Under the pieces are notes generated by a model. That model was not told the DNA's origin and did not search any database. It was given only the letters and a program-made list of their open reading frames with translations. 64,000 bases of DNA. Origin: Zeimonas sp044507525. Its GTDB lineage: Bacteria > Pseudomonadota > Gammaproteobacteria > Burkholderiales > Burkholderiaceae_E. The stretch spans positions 25,557-89,556 of the forward strand of contig JBIQJM010000004.1 in the NCBI GenBank assembly GCA_044507525.1. The letters are read 5' to 3'. This document shows, piece by piece, positions 1-8,953 of the stretch. Position numbers and translations under genes: made by a program. Numbering within the stretch: position 1 is the stretch's first letter; every line of letters starts with the position of its first letter.

Positions 1-1650
1 ACGCCGGTCTTCGGACTGATGAGCGACGACACGATGCTGCTCGCCTCGACGCTGGATGCGATGGGCGTCGCCTTCCATGCCGCGCGCCACGAGAACAGCG
101 CGATCGGGATGGCCGACGGCTGGGCATCGGCGACCGGCGAGCTCGGCCTCGCACTGATCGGGCGCGGGCCGGCGACGGCCAACGGCCTGCACGGCGTGGT
201 CAGCACCAGCCGCACCGGCTCGAAGCTGCTGCTGATGTTCGGCGACGCGCCGATCGGCGCCGCGCAGGACAACGAGCTCGGTCCCGACGGCAAGGCACTC
301 GACGCCGAGGCCGTGCTGCGCGCCGCCGGCATTCGCACGTTCGTCGCGCGTTCGGCCGCCGGTGCGCTCGACACGCTGCGACTGGCGATCGCGCACGCGC
401 GTCGCGGCGAAGCGGTCGCGCTGCTGCTTCCGGTCGACGTCCAGTACGCCGAGATCGACGCCGACGCCGACGCGGTCGCCGATCCCGCGCCGACCGTCGA
501 TCCCGCCGCTGCCCGAGGCGCGCCGCAGGGCGACGGCCGTGCTTCGCGCGCGTCGATCGACGCTGCGGTCGCCGTCCTGCAGCGCAGCCGCAAGCCGCTG
601 TTCGTCTGCGGCGCCGGTGCGCACCGCGCCGGGGCGCGCGACGCGATCGAGCGCCTGGCCGACCGGCTCGGCGCGGTGCTCGCCACTTCGCTGAAGGCGA
701 AGGACCTCTTTCGCGGCCATCCGTTCCACGTCGGCATCATCGGCTCGTTCTCGCACTCGGCGGGCCGTCGCCTGATGGACGAGGCCGACTGCATCGTCGT
801 CTTCGGCGCGAGCTTCAACCAGCGCACGACGAGCGCCGGGGAGGCGCTCGCGGCGGGCGCACCGATCGTGCACGTCGACCGCGTTCGCGGCCACATCGGC
901 CGCTGGGGACCGGCGGACGTCGCCGTGGTCGGCGACGCGCGCGCGGTCGCCGAGCAGCTGCTCGAGGCGCTGCCCGAACGCGCGGCGGAGGACAAGCCGC
1001 TGCGCAACGAAGACAACCGGCTGCGGCTCGCGCACTTCGCGTGGGCCGACGAGTTCCGAGCCGAGCACACGCCGCGCACCGTCGATCCGCGCGCGCTCGC
1101 GCTCGAGCTCGACCGACTGCTGCCGCCCGATCGCAATCTCGTCTACGACTCGGGGAACTTCACGCAGGTGCTGCCCTACCTTGCGGTGCAGGGCCCCGAC
1201 CACCTGAAGACGGCCTGGGACTTCTTCTCGGTGGGCATGGCCTTCGGGACGGCGCTGGGCTTCGCCAAGGCGCGCCCCGATTCGACGACCGTGCTGGTCG
1301 TCGGGGACGGCGGGCTGCTGATGACGCTCGGCGAGCTCGAGACGGCGGTGCGCGAGGACATCCCGCTGGTCGTCGTCGTGATGAACGACTGCGCCTACGG
1401 CGCCGAGATGCACTACCTGCGCCTGGCGAACATGCCGGTCGCGCAGGCGGTGTTCCCCGACGTCGACTATGCGCCGGTCGCCGAAGCCTTCGGCTTTCGC
1501 ACGGCGACGATCCGCACGCTCGAGCAGCTGCGCGAAGCGGCGTCGCTGCTGCGCTCGCCCGACGAAGGCCCGGTGCTGCTCGACTGCAAGATCAACGCGG
1601 CGGTCTGCGGGCCCTTCATCACCGAGGCGGCGGGCCACTGGAAGAAATAG
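1..1650 (+). CDS. Thiamine-diphosphate-dependent enzyme, acetolactate synthase/benzoylformate decarboxylase family (5' truncated)
   Basis: The reading frame is open from base 1 (TPVFGL before the first ATG at 19), so the true start lies outside the window. The visible 549 residues cover the three ThDP-enzyme domains. The N-terminal pyrimidine-binding domain has a catalytic-type Glu (codon 91-93) in an ENSA-x-GMADGWA context. A central domain follows. The C-terminal pyrophosphate-binding domain has GDGG near residue 430 and the ND of the GDG-N metal motif near residue 455. Family members act on 2-oxo acids or their CoA esters. No substrate can be assigned from the sequence, and the atypical C-terminal motif argues against the housekeeping IlvB. 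It converges with the acyl-CoA ligase gene 26 bp away. Confidence 0.88.
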   Translation, partial: TPVFGLMSDDTMLLASTLDAMGVAFHAARHENSAIGMADGWASATGELGLALIGRGPATANGLHGVVSTSRTGSKLLLMFGDAPIGAAQDNELGPDGKALDAEAVLRAAGIRTFVARSAAGALDTLRLAIAHARRGEAVALLLPVDVQYAEIDADADAVADPAPTVDPAAARGAPQGDGRASRASIDAAVAVLQRSRKPLFVCGAGAHRAGARDAIERLADRLGAVLATSLKAKDLFRGHPFHVGIIGSFSHSAGRRLMDEADCIVVFGASFNQRTTSAGEALAAGAPIVHVDRVRGHIGRWGPADVAVVGDARAVAEQLLEALPERAAEDKPLRNEDNRLRLAHFAWADEFRAEHTPRTVDPRALALELDRLLPPDRNLVYDSGNFTQVLPYLAVQGPDHLKTAWDFFSVGMAFGTALGFAKARPDSTTVLVVGDGGLLMTLGELETAVREDIPLVVVVMNDCAYGAEMHYLRLANMPVAQAVFPDVDYAPVAEAFGFRTATIRTLEQLREAASLLRSPDEGPVLLDCKINAAVCGPFITEAAGHWKK

Positions 1651-1676
1651 CGTCGGACGCCGGCGCGCGAGCGTCG

Positions 1677-3359
1677 TCAGCTCGCCTCGGGCGTCGCTGC
1701 GTCCTGCGGCCAGCTCCAGTCGGCATAGCGCTCGCGCAGCTTCACCTTCCAGAACTTGCCGGTCGACGTGCGCGGGATCTCGTCGACGAACTCGATCGCG
1801 TCGGGCAGCTGCCATCGTGCGCACTTCGGCGCGAGGAACTCGCGCAGCTCCTTCGCGTCGAGTCGCTTGCCGGGCTTGAGCACGACGCAGGCGAGCGGCC
1901 GCTCGGTCCACTTCGGGTGTGCGATCGCGATGACGGCCGCCTCGGCCACCGCCGGGTGCGCCATGATCGCGTTCTCGAGGTCGACCGAGCTGATCCATTC
2001 GCCGCCCGACTTGATCAGGTCCTTCGTGCGGTCGGTGATGCGGATGTAGCCGTGCGGGTCGATCGACGCGACGTCGCCGGTGCGCAGCCAGCCGTCGTCG
2101 GTGAACTTCTCGGGGCTGCGCGGCTCGTCGTGATACGAGCCGGTGATGAACGGTCCGCGTGCCTGCAGCTCGCCCACGTCGCGGCCGTTCCAATCGGCCA
2201 CCCCCGCGTCGCCCATGATGCGCACCTCCACGAGCGGCACCGCCAGCCCGCAGGTCGCCTTGCGCGCGAACCACTCGTCCTCGCTCGTCTTGCCGCGCAA
2301 CTCGGGCTTCTCGAAGAAGAGCGACACCATCGGCGAGGTCTCGGTCATGCCCCAGCCCTGCGCGAGCCGCACGCCGTTGCGCGCGAAGGCGCGGATCAGC
2401 GATTCGGGCACCGCCGCGCCGCCGACCATGCTGCGCATGCCCTCCGGCAGCTTCCAGCGGCCGGGATGCGCCTCGAAGGCCTGGATCAGCGCGAGCCAGA
2501 TCGTCGGCACGCCCAGCGACAGCGTCGGCGGCTCGAGCTGCATCAGGTCGAGCAGGTCTTCGGGGTGCAGGTGCGGTCCGGGAAAGACGAGCTTCGCGCC
2601 GACCATCACCGCGGTGTACGGGATGCCCCAGGAGTTCGCGTGGAACATCGGCGTGACCGGCAGCACGACGTCGTTGGCCGACAGCGCGACGTAGTCGGGC
2701 AGCGCGCAGTTCAGCGAATGCAGGACGGTCGAGCGATGCGAGTAGACGACGCCCTTCGGCCGGCCGGTCGTGCCGGAGGTGTAGCACATCGCCACCGGGT
2801 CGTTCTCGTCGTGCGCGACGTACTCGAACGCGGGGCTCGCCTGGGCGAGCAGGCGCTCGTAGTCGTCGATCGGCGCGAGGCCCTGCGCGGCGTCGCCTTC
2901 GCGCTCGTCGACCGGGGCGCCGGAGAACGGGAACACGATCACGCGCTCGAAGCGATGCAGCGACGCGAAGCGCTCGTACAGCGGCAGCAGCGTGTCGTCG
3001 ACGATCAGGAAGCGATCCTTAGCATGGTGCGCGATCCAGCCGAGGTCGTCGGGCGCGAGGCGCAGGTTCAGCGTGTGCATGACGCCGCCCGCGGCGGGGA
3101 TGCCGAAGTACGCCTCGAGATGCGCGTGATGATTCCAGCACAGCGTGGCGACGCGCTCGCCGCGGCGCAGCCCGAGCCGCTGCAGCGCCGACGCCAGCGC
3201 GCGCGTGCGCGCGTACCACTGCGCGTAGCTGTGCCGGCGCAGCGACTTGTCCGGCAGGCGGGTGACGATCTCGCGCTCCGGGAAGAGCCTGCCCGCGTGC
3301 TCGAGCAGCCGATTCAGCGACAGCGGCACCGGCATCATCGTCGTCTGCATCGTGTCCAT
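1677..3359 (-). CDS. AMP-forming acyl-CoA ligase (long/medium-chain fatty-acid-CoA ligase type)
   Basis: A 560-residue ANL-superfamily enzyme that adenylates a carboxylic acid and transfers it to CoA. The P-loop-like YTSGTTGRPKG lies near residue 190, the RTGD motif near 425 and the C-terminal catalytic Lys region (TSTGKFWK) near 533. The length fits the family. I chose ATG at 3359 because AAGGAGGAGA lies just upstream. An in-frame ATG at 3383 overlaps the hemW stop (ATGA) and would add eight residues. It is last in the leftward kinase-PP2C-rph-rdgB-hemW run. The motif set resembles medium/long-chain ligases (FadD/AlkK-like), but the true acid substrate is unknown. Confidence 0.9.
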   Translation of the reverse strand: MDTMQTTMMPVPLSLNRLLEHAGRLFPEREIVTRLPDKSLRRHSYAQWYARTRALASALQRLGLRRGERVATLCWNHHAHLEAYFGIPAAGGVMHTLNLRLAPDDLGWIAHHAKDRFLIVDDTLLPLYERFASLHRFERVIVFPFSGAPVDEREGDAAQGLAPIDDYERLLAQASPAFEYVAHDENDPVAMCYTSGTTGRPKGVVYSHRSTVLHSLNCALPDYVALSANDVVLPVTPMFHANSWGIPYTAVMVGAKLVFPGPHLHPEDLLDLMQLEPPTLSLGVPTIWLALIQAFEAHPGRWKLPEGMRSMVGGAAVPESLIRAFARNGVRLAQGWGMTETSPMVSLFFEKPELRGKTSEDEWFARKATCGLAVPLVEVRIMGDAGVADWNGRDVGELQARGPFITGSYHDEPRSPEKFTDDGWLRTGDVASIDPHGYIRITDRTKDLIKSGGEWISSVDLENAIMAHPAVAEAAVIAIAHPKWTERPLACVVLKPGKRLDAKELREFLAPKCARWQLPDAIEFVDEIPRTSTGKFWKVKLRERYADWSWPQDAATPEAS

Positions 3360-3379
3360 CGTCTCCTCCTTCGTCCGTC

Positions 3380-4627
3380 TCATTCGGGCAGGAACATCTG
3401 CTGCAGGTCGTTCAGGAAGCGCGCGCCGAGGGGCGTCGCGCGATACACGGTCGGATCCGGTTCGAGCAGCCCGCGCGCGACCGCCCGCTGCACCGCGTCG
3501 GCGATCGCGATCGTCGACAGGCCGGTGCGCTCGACGAACCACGCGGCCGGCACGCCTTCGACGAGTCGCAGCGCGTTCAGCATGAACTCGAAGGGCAGTT
3601 CGCGCGCCGGCACCGGCCGCGACGACGCGATCGGCCCCTCGCCGCCTTCGCCGAGCGCCGCGCGCATGTACTCGCGCGGATTGCGCACGCGCGCGTCGCG
3701 AACGATCCGGTCCTGGAACGACAGCTTGCCGTGCGCGCCGGCGCCGAGCCCGAGATAGTCGCCGAACTGCCAGTAGTTCAGGTTGTGCGCGCACCGATGC
3801 CGCGGCCGCGCGTAGGCCGAGACCTCGTACTGGCGCAGTCCGGCGCGCTGCGCCTCTTCCTCGATCAGCGCCTGCATCTCGCTCGCCGCGTCCTCGTCGG
3901 GCAGCACCGGCGGTCGCAGCGCGAAGGCCGTGTTCGGCTCGAGCGTCAGATGGTAGTACGACAGATGCGGCGGCGAGAACGACAGCGCCTCGCGCAGGTC
4001 GGCGCGCAGCGCCTCCGCGGCCTGGCCGGGAAGCGCATACATCAGGTCGACGTTCCAGGTGTCGAAGTGCTTCGCCGCGGTCTCGATCGCGCGGCGCGCC
4101 TGCGCGGCGTCGTGCACGCGGCCGATCCGCGGCAGCATTTCGTCGGAGAAGCTCTGCACGCCGATCGACAGGCGCGTGACGCCCGCCTCGGCGAAGGCGC
4201 GGAAGCGCCCCGCCTCGAAGGTGCCGGGATTCGCCTCCATCGTCACCTCGGCTCCCGGCGCGACCGGCAGCAGCGTGCGCAGCATCGTCAGCAGCGCGTC
4301 GATCGCCTCGGGCGAGAACAGGCTCGGCGTCCCGCCGCCGACGAAGATCGTCTGCACGGGGCGGCCCCAGACCTGCGGCAGCGCGGCCTCGAGATCGGCG
4401 CGCAGTGCATCGAGATAGCGCCGCTCGGGAAGCTCGTCGCCGTCGACGACCGCGTGCGAGTTGAAATCGCAATATGGGCACTTGCGGATGCACCACGGCA
4501 GGTGCACGTAGACCGACAAGGGCGGCGCCGACTGCACGCCCGAAGGCTGCTCGCCTGCCCGGCGGCGCACGATCGTGCGAACCCGCGATTCCACGCCCGG
4601 CGCCCTCGGCTGCGCGGGCTGCGTCAC
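3380..4627 (-). CDS. hemW: Radical SAM heme chaperone HemW (oxygen-independent coproporphyrinogen III oxidase-like)
   Basis: A 415-residue radical SAM protein. The CX3CX2C cluster motif (C46, C50, C53) sits in HLPWCIRKCPYCDFN, followed by the GGGTPSL SAM-binding motif and the HemW C-terminal domain. Known HemW proteins bind heme and deliver it to apoproteins. They are often misannotated as HemN but lack coproporphyrinogen oxidase activity. The start is taken as GTG 4627, which overlaps the rdgB stop as GTGA. The first 30 or so residues are not conserved, so a later GTG is possible. rdgB-hemW adjacency is common in betaproteobacteria. Confidence 0.92.
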   Translation of the reverse strand: MTQPAQPRAPGVESRVRTIVRRRAGEQPSGVQSAPPLSVYVHLPWCIRKCPYCDFNSHAVVDGDELPERRYLDALRADLEAALPQVWGRPVQTIFVGGGTPSLFSPEAIDALLTMLRTLLPVAPGAEVTMEANPGTFEAGRFRAFAEAGVTRLSIGVQSFSDEMLPRIGRVHDAAQARRAIETAAKHFDTWNVDLMYALPGQAAEALRADLREALSFSPPHLSYYHLTLEPNTAFALRPPVLPDEDAASEMQALIEEEAQRAGLRQYEVSAYARPRHRCAHNLNYWQFGDYLGLGAGAHGKLSFQDRIVRDARVRNPREYMRAALGEGGEGPIASSRPVPARELPFEFMLNALRLVEGVPAAWFVERTGLSTIAIADAVQRAVARGLLEPDPTVYRATPLGARFLNDLQQMFLPE

Positions 4628-5259
4628 CCGATCGCGCCCGCCTCGCGCAGGCGTTCGATCAGCGCCTGCATCGCCCGCCCGCGATGGCTCAGGCGATTCT
4701 TCCGTTCGGCGTCGAGCTCGGCCACCGTGCACCCGAGCGACGGCAGCAACAGGTGCGGGTCGTAGCCGAATCCGTTGCTGCCGCGCGGCCGGTCGATCAC
4801 CTCGCCCTGCCAGCTGGCGTCGGCGACGATCGGCTGCGGATCGTCGGCGGCGCGCAGCAGCACCAGCACGCAGTAGAAATGCGCGCTGCGATCGCCCAGC
4901 CCCGCCAGTTCCCGCACGAGCTTCGCGTTGTTCGCACGGTCGCGCTCGTTGCGGTCGCTCTCGATGCCGTCGTTTCCGCCCGCGGAGGCCCAGCGCGCGG
5001 ACAGCACCCCCGGGCGGCCGCCGAGCGCATCGACGCACAGGCCCGAGTCGTCGGCGATCGCCGGCAGTCCGGTCAGCCGGCTCGCCCGGCGCGCCTTCAC
5101 CAGCGCGTTCTCGAGGAAGGTGCAGTGCGGCTCCTCGGCCTCGGTGACGCCGAGCGCCGCCTGCGACTGGACGGTGACGCCCAGCGGCGCGAGCAGTTCC
5201 GTCATCTCGGCGAGCTTGCCGGCGTTGCCCGATGCGAGGACGATGCGATCGAGCTTCAT
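4624..5259 (-). CDS. rdgB: RdgB/HAM1 family non-canonical purine NTP pyrophosphatase (dITP/XTP diphosphatase)
   Basis: 211 residues, usual length for the family. It begins with the signature LASGN-x2-K (residues 8-15), has an IADDSGL motif in the middle and a SHRGRA motif near the C-terminus. The enzyme hydrolyses dITP, XTP and related deaminated nucleotides to monophosphates and so keeps them out of DNA and RNA. It lies 13 bp downstream of rph and overlaps hemW by 4 bp, consistent with one transcript. Confidence 0.95.
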   Translation of the reverse strand: MKLDRIVLASGNAGKLAEMTELLAPLGVTVQSQAALGVTEAEEPHCTFLENALVKARRASRLTGLPAIADDSGLCVDALGGRPGVLSARWASAGGNDGIESDRNERDRANNAKLVRELAGLGDRSAHFYCVLVLLRAADDPQPIVADASWQGEVIDRPRGSNGFGYDPHLLLPSLGCTVAELDAERKNRLSHRGRAMQALIERLREAGAIG

Positions 5260-5272
5260 CGCACCCGACTCC

Positions 5273-5995
5273 TCATCGCTCGAGTGCCTTGCGCTGCAAC
5301 TCGACGAGACGGCCGATGCCGGCGCCGGCCAGGTCGAGCAGCGCGTCCATCTGCGCGCGCGTGAAGGGTTCGCCTTCGGCGGTGCCCTGCACTTCGACGA
5401 AGCCGCCGGCGCCGGTCATCACGACGTTCAGGTCGGTGTCGCAGGAGGAATCCTCGGCGTAGTCGAGGTCGAGCACCGGCGTGCCCTCGTAGAGCCCGAC
5501 CGAAACGGCGGCGACGAAATCGCGCACCGGACTCGCCTGCAGCTCGCCGCGCTCGAGCAGCCGCGCGATCGCATCGTGCGCGGCGACGAAGGCGCCGGTG
5601 ATCGCCGCGGTGCGCGTGCCGCCGTCGGCCTGCAACACGTCGCAGTCGAGCGTGATCGTGCGCTCGCCGAGCCGCTCGAGGTCGAACACCGCACGCAGGC
5701 TGCGTCCGATCAGGCGCTGGATCTCCTGCGTGCGTCCGCTCTGCTTGCCGCGCGCCGCCTCGCGCTCGCTGCGCGTGTGCGTCGAGCGCGGCAGCATCCC
5801 GTACTCGGCGGTGAGCCATCCGCGGCCGGCGCCGCGCAGGAACGGCGGAACCTTGTTCTCGACACTGGCGGTGCACAGCACGCGCGTGTCGCCGAAGGCG
5901 ACGAGCACCGAGCCTTCGGCGTGCTTCGTGAAACCGCGTTCGAGGCGGACGGGACGCAGCGCGTCGGGTGCACGCCCGCTCGGACGAATCGACAT
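5273..5995 (-). CDS. rph: Ribonuclease PH
   Basis: 240 residues, full length. It starts MSIRPSGRAPDALRPV and contains the phosphorolytic exoribonuclease landmarks: GSVLVAFGDTRVLC near residue 30, RTQEIQRLIGRSLRA near 90-100 and the CDVLQADGGTRTA segment near 118. RNase PH trims the 3' ends of tRNA precursors using phosphate. It lies 3 bp downstream of the PP2C stop (the PP2C gene is transcribed first) and just upstream of rdgB, so these genes probably share a message. Confidence 0.96.
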   Translation of the reverse strand: MSIRPSGRAPDALRPVRLERGFTKHAEGSVLVAFGDTRVLCTASVENKVPPFLRGAGRGWLTAEYGMLPRSTHTRSEREAARGKQSGRTQEIQRLIGRSLRAVFDLERLGERTITLDCDVLQADGGTRTAAITGAFVAAHDAIARLLERGELQASPVRDFVAAVSVGLYEGTPVLDLDYAEDSSCDTDLNVVMTGAGGFVEVQGTAEGEPFTRAQMDALLDLAGAGIGRLVELQRKALER

Positions 5996-5998
5996 CTC

Positions 5999-6910
5999 TC
6001 AATTGCCTCCGGTGCGCGAGATCGCCTCGCGAATCTCCCGGATCGTACGCTCGATCTCGTCTTCGCTCATCGCCTCGGACGGCGAGGCGCCTTCGAGCTG
6101 CCCGACCGCGATCGTGGTCGTGATCGCCCCGTCGGGCAAGTCTTCGGAGGACAGCGCCGCGCCGGTCTCGGGCGCGTCGCCCCAGGTCATCGCCAGCGCC
6201 GTCGCGTTGTCGGCCATCGCGCCGGCCTCCTCGACCGCCTTGCGCACGAGGCGCGGCACCGCCGCGAGCACCGTGTCGGCCGACAGCTGCGCGACGAGCG
6301 CCGGCTCCGGCAGCGCCGACCAGACGCCGTCGGAGCACAGCATCAGCGTGTCGCCCGCCTTCAACGCGACGTCGCCGCCGATGTCGACCGTGGGCTCGAA
6401 GGGCGAGCCCAGGCAGTTGAGGACCTTGTTGCGCTCCGGGTGCGAATCGGCCTGGGCGGCGTCGATCTGTCCGAGATCGATGAGGTTCTGCACCTTCGAG
6501 TGGTCGCGCGTGCGCGCGAGCAGCCGCGCGTCGCGCAGCCAGTACAGGCGCGAATCGCCGGCATGCGCCCACCAGGCGCGCCCGCGCTGCACGACGCAGG
6601 CGACGATGGTCGTGCGCGGCGCCTCGGGAAGTTCGTGCAGCGACTGGTGCCGGAGGATCTCGTGATGCGCGTGGCGCAGCGCACGGTCGAGGAAGGCCGG
6701 CGGGTCGTCGAGCAGGGGGCGCGCGTCGGCCTGGAAGCAGGCCGCCGCCGCCTGCAGCGCCAGGTGCGCGGCGACCTCGCCGTACAGGTGCCCGCCCATG
6801 CCGTCGGCGACGAGCATCAGCAGGCTTTCCCGCGTGAAGCAGTAGCCCATGCGGTCCTGGTTCGTCGCGCGGGCGCCGCACAACGTGTCCTGATAGATCG
6901 AAAACCGCAT
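5999..6910 (-). CDS. PP2C-family Ser/Thr protein phosphatase
   Basis: 303 residues. PP2C metal-binding and core motifs are all visible: an N-terminal D in NQDRMG, VADGMGGHLYGE near residues 35-47, a WAHAGDSRLYWL segment near residue 120, and CSDGVWSAL near 205. The last 60 or so residues are acidic and low in conserved features. Such enzymes remove phosphate from Ser/Thr with Mn/Mg. The gene follows the Ser/Thr kinase by 14 bp, which strongly suggests an opposing kinase/phosphatase pair. The targets are unknown. Neighbouring rph and rdgB are not obviously linked functionally. Confidence 0.93.
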   Translation of the reverse strand: MRFSIYQDTLCGARATNQDRMGYCFTRESLLMLVADGMGGHLYGEVAAHLALQAAAACFQADARPLLDDPPAFLDRALRHAHHEILRHQSLHELPEAPRTTIVACVVQRGRAWWAHAGDSRLYWLRDARLLARTRDHSKVQNLIDLGQIDAAQADSHPERNKVLNCLGSPFEPTVDIGGDVALKAGDTLMLCSDGVWSALPEPALVAQLSADTVLAAVPRLVRKAVEEAGAMADNATALAMTWGDAPETGAALSSEDLPDGAITTTIAVGQLEGASPSEAMSEDEIERTIREIREAISRTGGN

Positions 6911-6924
6911 GGCCTCTCCTCGCG

Positions 6925-7929
6925 TCAACCGGGCGACGTCACGCCCTCGCCGCTGCGCCGGCGCACGGGTGCGCGGCCGGTCAGCGTATCGAGCCAGCGA
7001 CCGACCGTGCTCGTCGGGCGCTCGTCGTCCTCGGGCGGCGTCTCGATCTCTCGCAGCGCGCGCTGCAGGGCGAACACGCTCTGCGGCCGCTCGAGCGCGT
7101 CGAGCTTCAGGCACCAGGCGACGAGGTCGAGCAGCGCGCGCGAATACGCGCCGTCCATCGCGTCGAGCGCCGCCGGCACCTTGTCTTCCAGTTCGCGCTG
7201 GTCGGCCGGCTGCGGCGGCTGCCCGGCCATGCAGCCGAACAGGCTCGCGCCGATGCCGTAGACGTCGGTCCACGGCCCGAGCTGCTGGCTGCGCCGGTAC
7301 AGCTCCGGCGCGGCGAAGCCGGGCGTGTACATCGGGAAGAGCTTGTGCGGCTGCACGTCGAGCGCGCGCCGCGCCGCGCCGAAGTCGAGCAGCAGCGGCG
7401 TGCCGTCCAGGCGCAGGTAGATGTTCGCCGGCTTCAGGTCGAGGTGCAGCAGCCGGTTGGCGTGCACCTCGCGCAGCCCGTTCATCGCGAGGTTGAACAC
7501 GCGCAGCACGTGCCGTTCGGCGAGCGTGCGGCCGTGGTGGCGGCCGCGATGCCGCAGCACGAGCTCCTGCAGGCTGCGCCCGCGCTCGTAGGCCATCACC
7601 ATGTAGACGGTGCCGTTCGCGCGGAAGAAGTTCAGGACGCGCACGACGTTCGGATGGAAGATGCGCGCGAGCGCCCGGCCTTCCTCGAAGAAGCAGCGCA
7701 GGCCGTTCAGGAAGGTCGGCTCGCTCGCCTCGGCGACGCGCGGCTCGAGCTCGCCGCTGGCGCGCTGCACGAGCGAACTCGGAAGGTACTCCTTGATCGC
7801 GTACTGGACACCGCTCTCGTCGGTGGCGAGATAGACGATGGAGAATCCGCCGCTCGATATCTTCCTTACAATGCGATACCCGCCGACTTCCAGCCCATCG
7901 GGCAACGGCGCGTTGTTCTGGGTGGCCAT
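6925..7929 (-). CDS. Hanks-type Ser/Thr protein kinase
   Basis: 334 residues, essentially a lone kinase domain with a short C-terminal tail and no membrane segment, so probably cytosolic. Visible motifs: glycine-rich loop SSGGFSIVYLA near residue 25, catalytic Lys in AIKEYLP, catalytic loop HLDLKPANIY (HLD replaces the usual HRD) and LLDFGAAR. Paired with the PP2C gene downstream. No sensor domain (PASTA, FHA) is present. It is divergent from yicC with a 69-bp gap that carries a TAGAAT box on its strand. Confidence 0.93.
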   Translation of the reverse strand: MATQNNAPLPDGLEVGGYRIVRKISSGGFSIVYLATDESGVQYAIKEYLPSSLVQRASGELEPRVAEASEPTFLNGLRCFFEEGRALARIFHPNVVRVLNFFRANGTVYMVMAYERGRSLQELVLRHRGRHHGRTLAERHVLRVFNLAMNGLREVHANRLLHLDLKPANIYLRLDGTPLLLDFGAARRALDVQPHKLFPMYTPGFAAPELYRRSQQLGPWTDVYGIGASLFGCMAGQPPQPADQRELEDKVPAALDAMDGAYSRALLDLVAWCLKLDALERPQSVFALQRALREIETPPEDDERPTSTVGRWLDTLTGRAPVRRRSGEGVTSPG

Positions 7930-7959
7930 CTCTCGAAGAGATCTCGTCGGGATGCGCCC

Positions 7960-7965
7960 ATTCTA
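7960..7965 (-). promoter_or_regulatory. Candidate -10 box (TAGAAT) for the kinase-PP2C-rph cluster
   Basis: On the minus strand TAGAAT lies 31 bp upstream of the kinase ATG, in the only gap between the divergent kinase and yicC genes. No convincing -35 match is seen at 16-18 bp spacing, so this is a weak call based on position and one hexamer. Confidence 0.3.
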
Positions 7966-7998
7966 GATGCTTCCCCTCACGAATCGACGGCCCCACAC

Positions 7999-8910
7999 AT
8001 GCGACCCGCCGAACGGCGCCCGATCCAGAGCATGACCGGCTATGCGCAGTCGGTGCGCAACACGGCGGCCGGCCAGCTTGCCGTGGAGCTGCGCAGCGTC
8101 AACGCGCGTTTCCTCGACCTCGTCGTGCGCGCGCCCGACGAACTACGCGCGGCGGAGCCGGCGCTGCGCGAACTGTTCACCGCGTCGGTGCAGCGCGGCA
8201 AGCTCGAGTGCCGCCTCGCGCTGCGACCGGGCGCGGCAGACGACGAACGGACGGCACGCATCGACGAACGGGCGCTCGCCCGCTTCGCCGGCCTGGCGCG
8301 ACAGGTCGCGCAGGCGATGCCCAACGCCGCGCCGCCCACGATCGTCGACGCCTTGCGCTGGCCCGGCGTCGTCGCCGACGACGCCGCCAGCGTCGACCTG
8401 CACGCCGAGGCGCTCGCCTGCGCACGCGATGCGCTGGCCGAGTTCGCGGCGAGCCGCACGCGCGAAGGCGGCAAGCTCGTCGCCTTCGTCCTCGAGCGGG
8501 CCGACGCGATCGACGCGATCGTCGCGCCGCTGGCGGCGCGCGGCCCGGAACTGGTCGACGCCTGGCAGCACAGGCTCGTCGAGCGGCTGCGCGAGGCGCT
8601 CGAGCAGACCGGCGCCGCGATTCCGGTCGAGGAAACGATGGCGCGCGTGCGCCAGGAAGTCGCCGCCTACGGGCTGCGCATCGACGTCGCCGAGGAGATC
8701 GGCCGGCTGCAGGCCCACGTCGTCGAACTGCGACGGGTCCTGCACGGCGACGGCCCGGTGGGCAAGCGGCTCGACTTCCTGATGCAGGAGCTGAACCGCG
8801 AAGCGAACACGCTCGGCTCGAAGGCCGCGGCGATCGACCTCACCGGTGCGTCGATCGAATTGAAGGTCCTGATCGAGCAGATCCGGGAACAGGTGCAGAA
8901 CCTGGAGTAG
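7999..8910 (+). CDS. yicC: YicC-family endoribonuclease
   Basis: 303 residues from ATG 7999. It has the family's N-terminal SMTGYAQ signature and the C-terminal LDFLMQELNREANTLGSKA block followed by the helical tail. YicC proteins are reported endoribonucleases involved in small-RNA turnover and stationary-phase survival. Neither ATG has a good ribosome-binding site. ATG 8032 (MTGYAQ, 292 residues) is nearer the usual family start. It heads the rightward yicC-gmk-rpoZ-spoT run, an arrangement common in proteobacteria. Confidence 0.9.
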   Translation: MRPAERRPIQSMTGYAQSVRNTAAGQLAVELRSVNARFLDLVVRAPDELRAAEPALRELFTASVQRGKLECRLALRPGAADDERTARIDERALARFAGLARQVAQAMPNAAPPTIVDALRWPGVVADDAASVDLHAEALACARDALAEFAASRTREGGKLVAFVLERADAIDAIVAPLAARGPELVDAWQHRLVERLREALEQTGAAIPVEETMARVRQEVAAYGLRIDVAEEIGRLQAHVVELRRVLHGDGPVGKRLDFLMQELNREANTLGSKAAAIDLTGASIELKVLIEQIREQVQNLE

Positions 8911-8953
8911 GCAGGAACGGCTGCATACCCGGTGAACCGACGCACGAACCCAT

